Shown: one piece after another, positions 1 through 8,018 of the stretch
How the letters are laid out: the number at the start of each line of letters is the position of its first letter
Position numbering within the stretch: position 1 is the first letter of the stretch
Assembly (NCBI RefSeq): GCF_024666525.1
Contig: NZ_CP088294.1
Span: forward strand, 3,410,001 to 3,474,000
Direction of reading: 5' to 3'
DNA length: 64,000 nucleotides
Origin: Pseudomonas sp. J452
GTDB taxonomy: Bacteria; Pseudomonadota; Gammaproteobacteria; Pseudomonadales; Pseudomonadaceae
Program-made: the position numbers and the translations under genes
The notes under the pieces: model-generated
Told to the model about the DNA's origin: nothing
Databases searched by the model: none
The model's input: only the letters and a program-made list of their open reading frames with translations

Positions 1-736
1 GGTGGATCAGGTCAGCACTGCGGCAACCGAAATGAGCAGCGCCGTACACGAGGTGGCGCGCAATGCGCAGAATGCCGCCGATGCCGCGCGCAGTGCCGAG
101 ACCCAGTCGCGTGATGGTGCGCAGGTAGTGGGTGCGACCATCCATGCCATCCGCCAGCTGGCCCATGAGGTGGAAAGCGCCTCGGCGACCATCCAGACCC
201 TCGAGCAGGAAACCGCCAACATCGGCGCCGTACTCGCGGTGATCAAGGGCATCGCCGAGCAGACCAACCTGCTGGCGCTGAATGCCGCCATCGAGGCCGC
301 ACGTGCCGGTGAGCAGGGCCGTGGCTTCGCCGTGGTGGCTGATGAGGTGCGGGCTCTGGCGGCACGCACCCAGGACTCGACCAAGGACATCCAGCAGATG
401 ATCGAGCGCCTGCAAGTCGGCGTGCAGAATGCGGTCAAGGCCATGCACTCGGGCAGCGAGAAGGCCCGCGACAGTGTCGAGCGTGCGGCGGGGGTGGATG
501 GCGCGTTGTCCGCCACCGGTGACTCGGTGGCGCGGATCAACGACATGGCGGCACAGATCGCCACCGCCTGCGAGGAGCAGAGTGCGGTGACCGAAGAGAT
601 CGCACGCAATATCAGCGATATCCGCGACCTGTCCAACGAGGCGGCACAAACGTCCGAGCAGAGCACCCAGGCCAGCGCCCGACTGTCCGAACTGTCCCAC
701 GGACTGGAGCAGCTGGTGGGGCGCTTCCGCGTCTGA
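1..736 (+). CDS. Methyl-accepting chemotaxis protein, C-terminal part (5' end outside window)
   Basis: The frame enters from the left edge, so the sensor domain, membrane segments and HAMP domain are not visible. What remains is the cytoplasmic coiled-coil signalling domain that docks CheA and CheW. The conserved hairpin tip [19 protein letters not shown] lies near residues 85-105 of the visible part and is followed by [15 protein letters not shown]. The protein ends in VGRFRV, typical of pseudomonad transducers without a CheR-tethering pentapeptide. The ligand cannot be inferred. Family assignment is secure. Confidence 0.95.
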   Translation, partial: VDQVSTAATEMSSAVHEVARNAQNAADAARSAETQSRDGAQVVGATIHAIRQLAHEVESASATIQTLEQETANIGAVLAVIKGIAEQTNLLALNAAIEAARAGEQGRGFAVVADEVRALAARTQDSTKDIQQMIERLQVGVQNAVKAMHSGSEKARDSVERAAGVDGALSATGDSVARINDMAAQIATACEEQSAVTEEIARNISDIRDLSNEAAQTSEQSTQASARLSELSHGLEQLVGRFRV

Positions 737-845
737 CCAGGCGTACGGGTATGTGCTTGTTCTCTGAGCTAAGTGCTTGAAGCGGTTGTAAGTTCGCTTC
801 CAATCAGTACAATGGCGCGGCCCGTCTTCTGACGGGCTTCGTTAT

Positions 846-958
846 GGTGGTCCCATCGGTCCCCTCGCAACGATTACCCGTTAACCTGGTCAGGTCCGGA
901 AGGAAGCAGCCACAGCGGGAACATCGTGTGCCGGGGTGTGGCTGGTGGGGCCGCCTCC
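846..958 (+). ncRNA. ffs: 4.5S RNA of the signal recognition particle
   Basis: This is the RNA scaffold of SRP, which binds Ffh and targets membrane proteins co-translationally. The universally conserved apical sequence GGTCAGGTCCGGAAGGAAGC is present at 889-908, and the 5' GGTGGTCCC can pair with the 3' GGGGCCGCC, giving the long bacterial hairpin of about 113 nt. The gene is complete, although its 3' half is one copy of a 68-bp direct repeat that bounds an integrated element, so the 3' flank is element DNA rather than the original flank. Ends are estimated from the terminal stem. Confidence 0.93.
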
Positions 959-963
959 ATAAC
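896..963 (+). repeat. attL-type direct repeat inside ffs
   Basis: These 68 bases, starting CCGGAAGGAAGCAG and ending CCGCCTCCATAAC, are identical to 3509-3576. Similarity continues a few bases upstream (GGTCAGG with one mismatch), then stops. The repeat covers the 3' half of ffs, so insertion left an intact RNA gene on this side, as integrases targeting tRNA or tmRNA genes do. Confidence 0.85.
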
Positions 964-1106
964 GTAAGTCCTTGAATTCTCAAGGATTTCTAAGTCAAAA
1001 ATCTCGAAGTGTGACAGCCGTGTAGAACACAAAAGTGTTCCAAGGCGGTAGCCTACATCTGCTTGATTCTGCTCGACAAGCTCTCAATTGCCCCCATTGC
1101 TGCCTG

Positions 1107-1658
1107 CTAGCTAATCGAGTTGGGGCGGGTTTGGAAATCTCTACATCCCCCCACAGAGCAAGCGGTACGGCTCAACGATACAGGGAGTTTTCCTCGGATT
1201 TTTCGTGAGTCTTTGAAGATCAGGTTGACGAGCTTGGGTACGACGCAGCAGTACTCTGGTGAGTAAACGGTGTTCAGTGGGTCAATGATGTCCTTGTCTA
1301 GCTCTGCATCAGGCATTCCGGCATAGGGCTGCGAGACATACCACGCAGCAAATTCCTGATAGTCATGCCACTTCAGGCAGACACGCCCGCTCTGATACGC
1401 AGGGGCGTTAGAGCAGTAGTTTCGACGCATCATGTTGTGCCAAGTCTTATTAGGTGTGCCTTTCCCCGTTTTGAAGTAGGGCATGCCCATGGCTTTACGC
1501 CGGCTACCAGAGTTGTAGCCAACACCATAGGTAAGAGGCTTATCTGCAGTAGGTCCAAAGAGTGGAAGCTCTTCACCGAGACTGTAGTCAAGGTGGATTC
1601 CGGCTACGCAAGGCGCTACGTAAATGGTTCGAGGGGTGGTGCTGCTGTGTTGGTGCAT
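1107..1658 (-). CDS. Phage-type protein, probably truncated (HNH/AP2-associated family)
   Basis: A 183-residue product. The middle part (YGVGYNSG near residue 45, then a Trp/Arg/Cys-rich stretch WHNMMRRNYCS, VCLKWHDYQEFAAWY and DKDIIDPLNTVYSPEYCC) resembles phage proteins that usually continue into an AP2/ERF-like DNA-binding domain. Here similarity seems to stop after RGKLPVSL (about residue 157), and the last 26 residues look unrelated, suggesting the C-terminal domain was lost by deletion toward attL. The start is supported by a strong GGAGG ten bases upstream. Function is unknown; the family recognition is from memory. Confidence 0.55.
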   Translation of the reverse strand: MHQHSSTTPRTIYVAPCVAGIHLDYSLGEELPLFGPTADKPLTYGVGYNSGSRRKAMGMPYFKTGKGTPNKTWHNMMRRNYCSNAPAYQSGRVCLKWHDYQEFAAWYVSQPYAGMPDAELDKDIIDPLNTVYSPEYCCVVPKLVNLIFKDSRKIRGKLPVSLSRTACSVGGCRDFQTRPNSIS

Positions 1659-1691
1659 TGTTGTTACCTCCGTGCTGTTGAAAAAAAGGCG

Positions 1692-1714
1692 AAAAAAACC
1701 GACACAGGGGTCGG
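1692..1714 (-). terminator. Intrinsic terminator upstream of the phage-type gene
   Basis: Read on the minus strand: stem CCGAC / GTCGG with a 6-base loop, followed by a run of seven T. It would stop leftward transcripts arriving from the integrase side before the phage-type gene, or act as a leader attenuator for that gene. Confidence 0.6.
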
Positions 1715-2026
1715 CATCGGGCTCGTCATTCTTCTCGCTGCGGAGGAGGGGACTTAGCTATTCGATGTTGTTGACCTCAGTGTTGGTGTTGCTTCGATTG
1801 CGTATGTCATGTGATTTCTCATGATCTGCGTTGACCGTCAGGTGGTGGTCAGCCAAAAGGTAGGCACTAAAAAGCCTCCTGCGATTTTGGGTCGATTTTG
1901 TCGAACCGTAGTCGCGTAGAGGCTTCCAAGTTGTATGTCTGCTTACTGGGCAGATTCGTATATTCTCATAATGGCTGACCGGCTGTCAAGTACTTGTTGA
2001 CAGGGCTGGCCAAAAGTGTATCGGCG
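1715..2026. other. Non-coding stretch of the ffs element
   Basis: No convincing gene is seen. The only structure is a perfect 7-bp inverted repeat (CTGTCAA / TTGACAG, 1983-2003) just beyond the integrase stop codon. It lacks a T-run and could be a weak terminator or a protein-binding site. Confidence 0.5.
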
Positions 2027-3319
2027 TCATGTGACGTGCCTCAATGCTTCTGCCATCGCTCTGATTGGTGTCCTGCTGCCGTAGACGCTGAATGTAACGG
2101 AGCTTTCTTCATGACCCGCCATCCGTTTAATCAGCGAGTCTTGGACGCCAGCCTCCCTCAGTTCATCGATGAAGGTGTGACGAAAGCTATGGAAGGTTTT
2201 GCGTGGGTCGCTGATTCCTTGTTTCGCCTTGTAGCGACTGAACCATTTTGATGGAGCATGACCAAGCTTTCCCCTTGTCGGGACAAGATCGGGAAAGAGT
2301 CTGGAGTGATTTTTATCCCCGATGGATTCGGCATGCTCAAGTAGACCAAGTTCCAGCAGTTTGGGGTGAATAGGAAGCACCCGGCGGCTGCTCTGATTCT
2401 TGAGTTTTTGGTCACTATGCCTGTCATCGATACGAATGCACGGGATGCCTTGATAGCTAGTGATGTCATCGACGTGCAATTGGCAAAGCTCCTCTAAGCG
2501 GGCGCCAGTGAAACGGGCGAGGAGGGGTAACCAGTACCGCCATGGATGCTTTCGTGCCTCATGGGCCAGTGCGTCATGTTTAAGCAAGGCGTTGAGGTCA
2601 AATGGCTCAAGGGAGAGGCGAGCCTCTTTTGCAGCACCAGCCATCACTTTCATTCCCGCTAGCGGGTTTTGTCCGATGTAGCCGTTTGCCTTGCACCAGT
2701 TGAAGAAGGCCGTCAGCTTCCGTAGCCGGTTGTTGATCGTTACGGCAGTGATAGTCTGGTAGGGCATGGACGAGTTTACGACTTGCCGCAGTGTCATTCC
2801 CTTGAACTCGGTTCGCTGAGCGAAGTACTGCGGGCACCGTGCCAAGCGTTCCTTGAGGGTGCGAGCTTGTTCGACTCCGAAGGCAGAGGCAGGCATGTCG
2901 TCCATCAGTTCGAAGAAGTCCCGCAAGGCACGTTCCACGTCCAGAGTACTGACCGTTCGCCAAGCGCCGCTCCGAGTCCCTTCATCTATGTAGAGCTTCG
3001 CCAGACTTGCCAGCGTTGGGCCCTCCGCTACGGTGCTGATCGACTTGGTTGAAGTATTTGCAGGGCTAACTGTGATCGTGGGAACTGACGTTTTGGTTCG
3101 CCATTCCGCACACAAGGCGAGGAGTTTCCGAGGTTCAGTAAGGGGGTGGCTGCTGATGTGCTCGTGTACTCGACGAGCAAGCTCGGATGCGATGAATACG
3201 GCGGTTTTACGGTCCCTGACACTGAGACTCAAACGGAGAGTGGTACGGTCGGGATAGAGGTGCTTAGGAAGTCGCAAGTTCAGATAGTACGCGGCTCCGC
3301 GTCGAGTGATGTAAGTCAA
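2027..3319 (-). CDS. Tyrosine-type site-specific integrase
   Basis: This phage-family integrase should catalyse recombination between the 68-bp ffs repeats. The C-terminal catalytic domain shows the expected set: Arg in FTGARLEELC, His and Arg in HSFRHTF, His in AGHEE and the nucleophile Tyr in VYGSRT, 17 residues from the end. The N-terminus (YITRRGAAYYLNLRLP) is the usual arm-binding type. No ATG or clear ribosome site is visible; a TTG at 3319 is chosen because it puts the 13-bp iterons upstream of the gene, but TTG at 3355 (442 residues) is equally open. The domain is complete, so the enzyme may still be active. Confidence 0.88.
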   Translation of the reverse strand: MTYITRRGAAYYLNLRLPKHLYPDRTTLRLSLSVRDRKTAVFIASELARRVHEHISSHPLTEPRKLLALCAEWRTKTSVPTITVSPANTSTKSISTVAEGPTLASLAKLYIDEGTRSGAWRTVSTLDVERALRDFFELMDDMPASAFGVEQARTLKERLARCPQYFAQRTEFKGMTLRQVVNSSMPYQTITAVTINNRLRKLTAFFNWCKANGYIGQNPLAGMKVMAGAAKEARLSLEPFDLNALLKHDALAHEARKHPWRYWLPLLARFTGARLEELCQLHVDDITSYQGIPCIRIDDRHSDQKLKNQSSRRVLPIHPKLLELGLLEHAESIGDKNHSRLFPDLVPTRGKLGHAPSKWFSRYKAKQGISDPRKTFHSFRHTFIDELREAGVQDSLIKRMAGHEESSVTFSVYGSRTPIRAMAEALRHVT

Positions 3320-3355
3320 AGTGGTACACCAGAGTGGTACAGCAAAGTGGAACAA
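3317..3355 (+). repeat. Three 13-bp direct repeats next to the integrase start
   Basis: The units CAAAGTGGTACAC, CAGAGTGGTACAG and CAAAGTGGAACAA follow each other without spacing (3317, 3330, 3343). The position between integrase and attR suggests arm-type integrase sites or an operator controlling the integrase. Function is inferred. Confidence 0.7.
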
Positions 3356-3508
3356 TGTTGATCACACCCCAGATTTTTGGCCTTGGCTCAGGCGTACTCG
3401 CCCGTCCGAAATGAATGTTGGCGAATCACCCATCAACCCCCACCAGCCCAGACGCAGTGCAGCTTTCAGCAAACTGCAAGGAGTGCTTGCACTCCACCCC
3501 GGTCAGGC

Positions 3509-3576
3509 CCGGAAGGAAGCAGCCACAGCGGGAACATCGTGTGCCGGGGTGTGGCTGGTGGGGCCGCCTCCATAAC
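3509..3576 (+). repeat. attR-type direct repeat (3' half of ffs)
   Basis: Exact copy of 896-963. It lacks the 5' half of the RNA, so it cannot encode 4.5S RNA. A perfect palindrome, GGAGTGCTTGCACTCC, lies 13 bases upstream (3480-3495), on the element side. DNA to the right leads into dnaX and is presumably the original ffs downstream flank. Confidence 0.85.
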
Positions 3577-3791
3577 CCGCCTAGGGTTAGTCGTTCTCCT
3601 CTCTATCTCAACTCTCTTGCTTGCTAGCCGTGCGTGCCATGGTTGGGTGAAGTGCTTTGCCGATGGCGCTGAAAGTCGCTTTGGCTGCTGCGCATGGCCA
3701 TTGCCGGCAGCGCAATCCGCCAGCGCGGATGCAATTTACCCGGTGCTCCGCTAGGATTAGCCCCTCGGTTACCCAGACGCGACGGTTTTCA

Positions 3792-5882
3792 ATGAGTTAT
3801 CAGGTTCTTGCACGTAAATGGCGTCCGCGCTCGTTCCGCGAAATGGTCGGCCAGACCCATGTGCTCAAGGCCCTGATCAACGCCCTGGACAGCCAGCGCC
3901 TGCACCATGCGTACCTGTTCACCGGCACCCGCGGGGTAGGCAAGACCACCATCGCGCGGATCATCGCCAAGTGCCTGAACTGCGAGACCGGCATCAGCTC
4001 CACGCCCTGCGGCACCTGCTCGGTATGCCGCGAGATCGACGAGGGCCGCTTTGTCGACCTGATCGAAGTCGACGCCGCCAGCCGCACCAAGGTCGAAGAC
4101 ACCCGTGAGCTGCTGGAAAACGTGCAATACGCACCCAGCCGTGGGCGCTACAAGGTCTACCTGATCGACGAAGTGCACATGCTCTCCACGCACTCGTTCA
4201 ATGCGCTGCTCAAGACCCTCGAAGAGCCGCCGCCCCACGTCAAATTCCTGCTCGCCACCACCGATCCGCAGAAATTACCGGTCACCATCCTCTCGCGCTG
4301 CCTGCAGTTCAGCCTGAAGAACATGCCGCCGGAGCGGGTGGTCGAGCACCTGACCCACGTCCTGACTGCCGAGAGCGTGCCGTTCGAGGACGACGCCCTG
4401 TGGCTGCTCGGCCGCGCCGCCGATGGTTCGATGCGCGATGCCATGAGCCTGACCGACCAGGCCATCGCCTTCGGTGAAGGCAAGGTGCTGGCCGCCGATG
4501 TGCGCTCCATGCTCGGCACCCTCGACCACGGTCAGGTGTATGGCGTGTTGCATGCGCTGCTGGACGGCGATGCGCGAGCTCTGCTCGAAGCGGTGCGTCA
4601 TCTGGCCGAGCAAGGCCCGGATTGGGGCGGCGTGCTGTCCGAGATGCTCAACGTGCTGCACCGTGTCGCCGTAGCCCAGGCCCTGCCGGAAGCGGTGGAC
4701 AACGGCCAGGGCGACCGCGACAAGGTGCTGGCACTGGCCCAGGCGCTACCGGCCGAGGATGTGCAGTTCTATTACCAGATGGGCCTGATCGGCCGCCGCG
4801 ACCTGCCGCTGGCGCCGGACCCGCGCAGCGGTTTCGAGATGGTGCTGTTGCGCATGTTGGCGTTCCGCCCCGCGGATGCCGACGGAGCGCCACGTTCACC
4901 TTTGAAGGAGTTACCGTCAAAGGATCTGGGAATCAGCAAGGCCACAGCTGATTCCACGTACAACCCAGTGGCCGGTGCGGCCATTGCTGCGGTGCCGGCA
5001 CCTATCGCATCTCCCGCAGTTGCTGCGCCGGTTGTGTCGACTCCGACTCCGATCGCCGCGCCGGTTGCTGCTGAGCTTGTCCCTGCACCTGCCGCACCTG
5101 TAGTGGTGTCTGTGGCTAGCGTGCTGCCGTCGCCGATCAGCGCACCGGTTGTCGAAGCCGCGGCTGTCGATTTGCCTTGGGAAACACCAGCGACCCAGCC
5201 TGCGCTGGCGGTTGCCGAGCCAGTACCCGAGTCGCCTGTCGCCACGCTTGTAGAGGACGAACCGGTTCCGTCGGCGGCGCTCTCGACGGTTGAACCGGTG
5301 CCTGCTGTCGCGGCTGTAGCTCCGATTGCCCCGGCACTCGCCGCAGAAGCTGAAGAAGGCGATGACGACGAGCCGCCTCCTGGCGATTACGACTATGCCG
5401 AAGTCGATGGTGACAGTCTCGACTACAACTTCGACGTGTCGGCCGCCGAGCCTGTGGCTGAGGCGGAACCCTTGCCAGCGGCCCAGCCGGCCACCGGCCT
5501 GGCCGCTGAGTGGCTGGATCTGTTCCCGCGTCTGGGCCTGTCCGGCATGACCGGCAGCATCGGCGCCAACTGCACCCTGATCGAAGCCAATGGCGATGAT
5601 TGGCTGCTGCACCTGGACCCGGGCCACAGTGCCCTGTTCAATGCCACCCAGCAGCGTCGCCTCAACGATGCGCTGAACCAGCATCTCGGGCGTAGCATTA
5701 ACCTGCGCATCGAGCTGATCCTGCCCGAGCAGGAAACCCCGGCCCAGGCGGCTTCGCGCAAGCGTGCGCAACGTCAGCAGCAGGCGGAGCAGTCGATCCA
5801 CGATGACCCGCTGGTGCAGAAAATGATTCAACAGTTCGCCGCGGTGATCCGCGCCGACTCCATCGAACCTGTGAACAATTAA
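3792..5882 (+). CDS. dnaX: DNA polymerase III subunit tau (DnaX)
   Basis: Clamp-loader ATPase and replisome organiser, 696 residues. The start [12 protein letters not shown] is the standard DnaX N-terminus; the frame stays open upstream, but that extension is not conserved. Walker A GTRGVGKT is at 45-52, followed by the four-cysteine zinc site, DEVHM (Walker B) and the SRC sensor. The AAA+ core is followed by an Ala/Pro/Val-rich linker (about residues 390-590) and a C-terminal domain that in tau binds polymerase and helicase. I see no A-rich slippery site like the one used in E. coli to make gamma. It is followed closely by ybaB, as in most bacteria. Confidence 0.97.
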   Translation: MSYQVLARKWRPRSFREMVGQTHVLKALINALDSQRLHHAYLFTGTRGVGKTTIARIIAKCLNCETGISSTPCGTCSVCREIDEGRFVDLIEVDAASRTKVEDTRELLENVQYAPSRGRYKVYLIDEVHMLSTHSFNALLKTLEEPPPHVKFLLATTDPQKLPVTILSRCLQFSLKNMPPERVVEHLTHVLTAESVPFEDDALWLLGRAADGSMRDAMSLTDQAIAFGEGKVLAADVRSMLGTLDHGQVYGVLHALLDGDARALLEAVRHLAEQGPDWGGVLSEMLNVLHRVAVAQALPEAVDNGQGDRDKVLALAQALPAEDVQFYYQMGLIGRRDLPLAPDPRSGFEMVLLRMLAFRPADADGAPRSPLKELPSKDLGISKATADSTYNPVAGAAIAAVPAPIASPAVAAPVVSTPTPIAAPVAAELVPAPAAPVVVSVASVLPSPISAPVVEAAAVDLPWETPATQPALAVAEPVPESPVATLVEDEPVPSAALSTVEPVPAVAAVAPIAPALAAEAEEGDDDEPPPGDYDYAEVDGDSLDYNFDVSAAEPVAEAEPLPAAQPATGLAAEWLDLFPRLGLSGMTGSIGANCTLIEANGDDWLLHLDPGHSALFNATQQRRLNDALNQHLGRSINLRIELILPEQETPAQAASRKRAQRQQQAEQSIHDDPLVQKMIQQFAAVIRADSIEPVNN

Positions 5883-5892
5883 GGAGTTCACC

Positions 5893-6219
5893 ATGATGAA
5901 AGGTGGCATGGCAGGCCTGATGAAACAGGCTCAGCAGATGCAAGAAAAAATGGCCAAGATGCAGGAAGAGTTGGCCAACGCTGAAGTCACCGGCCAGTCC
6001 GGTGCCGGCCTGGTCAGCGTGGTGATGACCGGTCGTCACGACGTCAAGCGCATCACCCTGGACGACAGCCTGATGCAGGAAGACAAGGAAGTGCTGGAAG
6101 ACCTGATCGCCGCGGCGGTCAACGACGCGGTGCGCAAGGTCGAGCAGAACAGCCAGGACAAGATGTCCGGCGTGACCGCAGGCATGCAGCTTCCCCCCGG
6201 CTTCAAAATGCCTTTCTAA
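5893..6219 (+). CDS. ybaB: Nucleoid-associated protein YbaB/EbfC
   Basis: A 108-residue DNA-binding protein of the YbaB/EbfC family, which forms dimers and binds DNA broadly. The Met-rich N-terminal helix ([20 protein letters not shown]) and the C-terminal end PPGFKMPF are typical. AAGGAG lies directly upstream and overlaps the dnaX stop, so the two are surely cotranscribed and probably translationally linked. recR follows after a 170-bp gap containing a long hairpin. Confidence 0.95.
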   Translation: MMKGGMAGLMKQAQQMQEKMAKMQEELANAEVTGQSGAGLVSVVMTGRHDVKRITLDDSLMQEDKEVLEDLIAAAVNDAVRKVEQNSQDKMSGVTAGMQLPPGFKMPF

Positions 6220-6253
6220 GACGGGGCGTCCAGCCGCAGCACATAGCGGCGTT

Positions 6254-6314
6254 GCGATTCGGTCCGGGCATGCTCATTTACGGCCAGTAAACTCCGCTGC
6301 CCGGACCGAATCGC
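6254..6314. repeat. 17-bp perfect inverted repeat between ybaB and recR
   Basis: The arms GCGATTCGGTCCGGGCA (6254-6270) and TGCCCGGACCGAATCGC (6298-6314) pair perfectly around a 27-base spacer containing TGCTCATTTAC-N5-GTAAACT. That spacer core recurs in the repeats at 36889-37087 and 44554-44695, so this is a relative of that family rather than a private terminator. Confidence 0.75.
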
Positions 6315-6389
6315 GCCTTGCTCTGCACCGCGTCTGATCACCCCTCGCTCCGTGCTTATCATTTAAAGCCATCTCCTACGGTATTTCCC

Positions 6390-6986
6390 ATGAGCTTCAG
6401 CCCGCTGATTCGCCAACTGGTCGACGCCCTGCGCATCCTGCCCGGAGTAGGGCAGAAGACGGCTCAGCGCATGGCGCTGCAGATGCTTGAGCGTGATCGC
6501 AGTGGCGGTATGCGTTTGGCTCAGGCGTTGACTGCGGCGATGGAAGGGGTCGGCCACTGTTCGCGCTGCCGAACCCTGTGCGAGGACGAATTGTGCCCGC
6601 AGTGTGCCGACCCGCGCCGCGATGATTCGCTGCTGTGTGTGGTGGAAGGGCCGCTGGATGTGTTCGCGGTGGAGCAGACCGGCTACCGCGGCCGCTACTT
6701 CGTGCTCAAGGGGCACCTGTCGCCGCTCGATGGTCTGGGTCCCGAAGCCATAGGCATCCCCGAGTTGCTGGCACGGGTTTCGGTCAGCCATTTCGCGGAG
6801 CTGATCCTCGCCACCAACCCGACGGTGGAGGGCGAGGCCACGGCCCATTACATCGCGCAGATGCTTGCCGGCAAAGGCATCATCCTCTCGCGCATCGCTC
6901 ATGGCGTGCCTCTGGGGGGGCGAGCTGGAGCTGGTGGACGGTGGCACCCTGGCGCATGCCTTCGCCGGGCGCCGGCCAATCGCTGA
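6390..6986 (+). CDS. recR: Recombination mediator RecR with a C-terminal frameshift
   Basis: RecR works with RecF/RecO to load RecA at gaps. The start [21 protein letters not shown] is the family N-terminus (helix-hairpin-helix). The four-cysteine zinc finger ([13 protein letters not shown]) and the Toprim domain follow. After GVPLGG the frame runs into [16 protein letters not shown], whereas the +1-shifted reading gives [22 protein letters not shown] with a stop at 6990, the expected RecR end. The shift coincides with a run of seven G (6914-6920) where six are expected. Either a sequencing error or a real mutation would explain it. Upstream in-frame codons before 6390 are not conserved. Confidence 0.9.
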   Translation: MSFSPLIRQLVDALRILPGVGQKTAQRMALQMLERDRSGGMRLAQALTAAMEGVGHCSRCRTLCEDELCPQCADPRRDDSLLCVVEGPLDVFAVEQTGYRGRYFVLKGHLSPLDGLGPEAIGIPELLARVSVSHFAELILATNPTVEGEATAHYIAQMLAGKGIILSRIAHGVPLGGRAGAGGRWHPGACLRRAPANR

Positions 6987-6995
6987 CTGAGCGAG

Positions 6996-7490
6996 TTATC
7001 CAGGTAGCTGCCCGGCCAATTGCGCCAGGGCTGGCTCCGCCATTTCATAGGCCCGCCACTTGCTCACCGGGCGTCCGCCGAGGCGCTGGTAGAAGCGTTC
7101 CGCACGGCTGTTGCCGACCAATACGTCCCACTTCATGCGTCCTGCGCCCTGGTCTATAGCCCAGCTCGCCACGCCGGACAGCAGCTGCCAGCCCAGTCCC
7201 TGCTCGCGCTGTTCAGGTTGCAGATACAGTTCCTTGAGCAGGCAGGTTGGACGCAGGTCGTAGGTGAAGGGGATCAGCAGCGCCACGGCATAGCCACACG
7301 GCACACCAGCGCTCTCGGCGACAAACACCTGGCACTGCGCGCCGGGGCCAAAGGCCCGTTCACGCAGCGCCTGGGCATCAACAGCGAAGTCCATCAGGTA
7401 ATCCTCGAATGCCGCCAGCTCGCGCATGAGTACCAGCAGCGCGGGAATGTCCGTCACCTGCGCTGCTCTTACTCGGGCCTGATTCAGCAT
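6996..7490 (-). CDS. GNAT-family N-acetyltransferase
   Basis: A 164-residue acetyl-CoA-dependent acetyltransferase. Visible family features are the beta-4/alpha-3 region LLKELYLQPEQREQGLGWQLL (Q/RxxGxG/A-type acetyl-CoA loop, about residues 87-107) and the C-terminal NSRAERFYQRLGG. The substrate is unknown; the overall pattern resembles diamine or small-amine acetyltransferases. The ATG at 7490 overlaps the end of the upstream rhodanese gene, so they form one leftward transcription unit. Confidence 0.88.
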   Translation of the reverse strand: MLNQARVRAAQVTDIPALLVLMRELAAFEDYLMDFAVDAQALRERAFGPGAQCQVFVAESAGVPCGYAVALLIPFTYDLRPTCLLKELYLQPEQREQGLGWQLLSGVASWAIDQGAGRMKWDVLVGNSRAERFYQRLGGRPVSKWRAYEMAEPALAQLAGQLPG

Positions 7491-7924
7491 GCGCAGCTGA
7501 TGCCCGGCTGGCTGTTGCCAGTTTGCTCGCCGCGGGCGCCGACCAGGCTCAAGCCTTCGTCGAGCCAGCCGGTGACGCCACCGAGCATTTCCTTCACCGC
7601 ATAACCCAGGCTGGCCAGGCGCACGGCGGCGCGGTGCACGCCATTGCAGTGCGGGCCGGCGCAGTAAACGACGAACAGGGTGTCGCGTGGGTAGCGTGCC
7701 ATGTACTCGCGCTCCATCAGTCGGTGCGGGATGTTGATGGCGCCTGGCACATGGCCGCTGGCATAGGCCGCCTCGCCGCGCACGTCGACCAGTACATAGT
7801 CGACATCGCCGTCCTGCTGGCTGGCATGTACGTCCGAGCAGTCGGTCTCGAAGCTCAGGCGCTGGCTGAAGTGCATCAGGGCGATGGCGGAAGAGGCGGC
7901 GGGGTGTTGGCTGATCAGGCTCAT
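7484..7924 (-). CDS. Rhodanese-like domain protein
   Basis: A single-domain rhodanese of 146 residues. VLVDVRGEAAYASGHVPGAINIPH is the classical first motif, and the active-site loop VVYCAGPHCNGVHRAA carries a cysteine in the CxxGPHC position. The N-terminal 40 residues are a short alpha-helical extension. The start at 7924 has GGAGCC upstream; a longer open frame exists but runs into the divergent regulator promoter. It lies head to head with an AraC/DJ-1 regulator and upstream of the acetyltransferase, suggesting joint control. Sulfur donor or acceptor is unknown. Confidence 0.88.
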   Translation of the reverse strand: MSLISQHPAASSAIALMHFSQRLSFETDCSDVHASQQDGDVDYVLVDVRGEAAYASGHVPGAINIPHRLMEREYMARYPRDTLFVVYCAGPHCNGVHRAAVRLASLGYAVKEMLGGVTGWLDEGLSLVGARGEQTGNSQPGISCAC

Positions 7925-8018
7925 GTGAGGCTCCAGTCGGTGAGTGTGGCGCCACTGTATCCAGACGCCAATCTTGGCTACAGTGGCGGCTCGGACAGTG
8001 ATAGGAAAAAATCCGCCA

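Larger units (their letters stand above)
896..3576. mobile_element. Small integrated element (remnant) in the ffs gene
   Basis: A 2.6-kb segment is bounded by 68-bp perfect direct repeats derived from the 3' half of ffs. It holds a tyrosine recombinase gene near the right end and one phage-type gene that appears truncated near the left end. No replication, capsid or transfer genes are present, so it is best read as a deletion remnant of a larger prophage or island. It separates ffs from dnaX. Base composition inside is clearly lower in GC than the surrounding core. Confidence 0.8.

Noticed and set aside
3509..3576. Second 4.5S RNA gene
   Set aside because: Only the 3' half is present; the 5' strand of the long hairpin is missing, so it is an att repeat, not a gene.
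3657..3791. N-terminal extension of DnaX by 45 codons
   Set aside because: The standard DnaX N-terminus is [12 protein letters not shown] at 3792 and the upstream part resembles no family member.
4860..4930. Programmed frameshift in dnaX for making gamma
   Set aside because: No A6-7 G slippery run or strong downstream hairpin is visible in the expected region.
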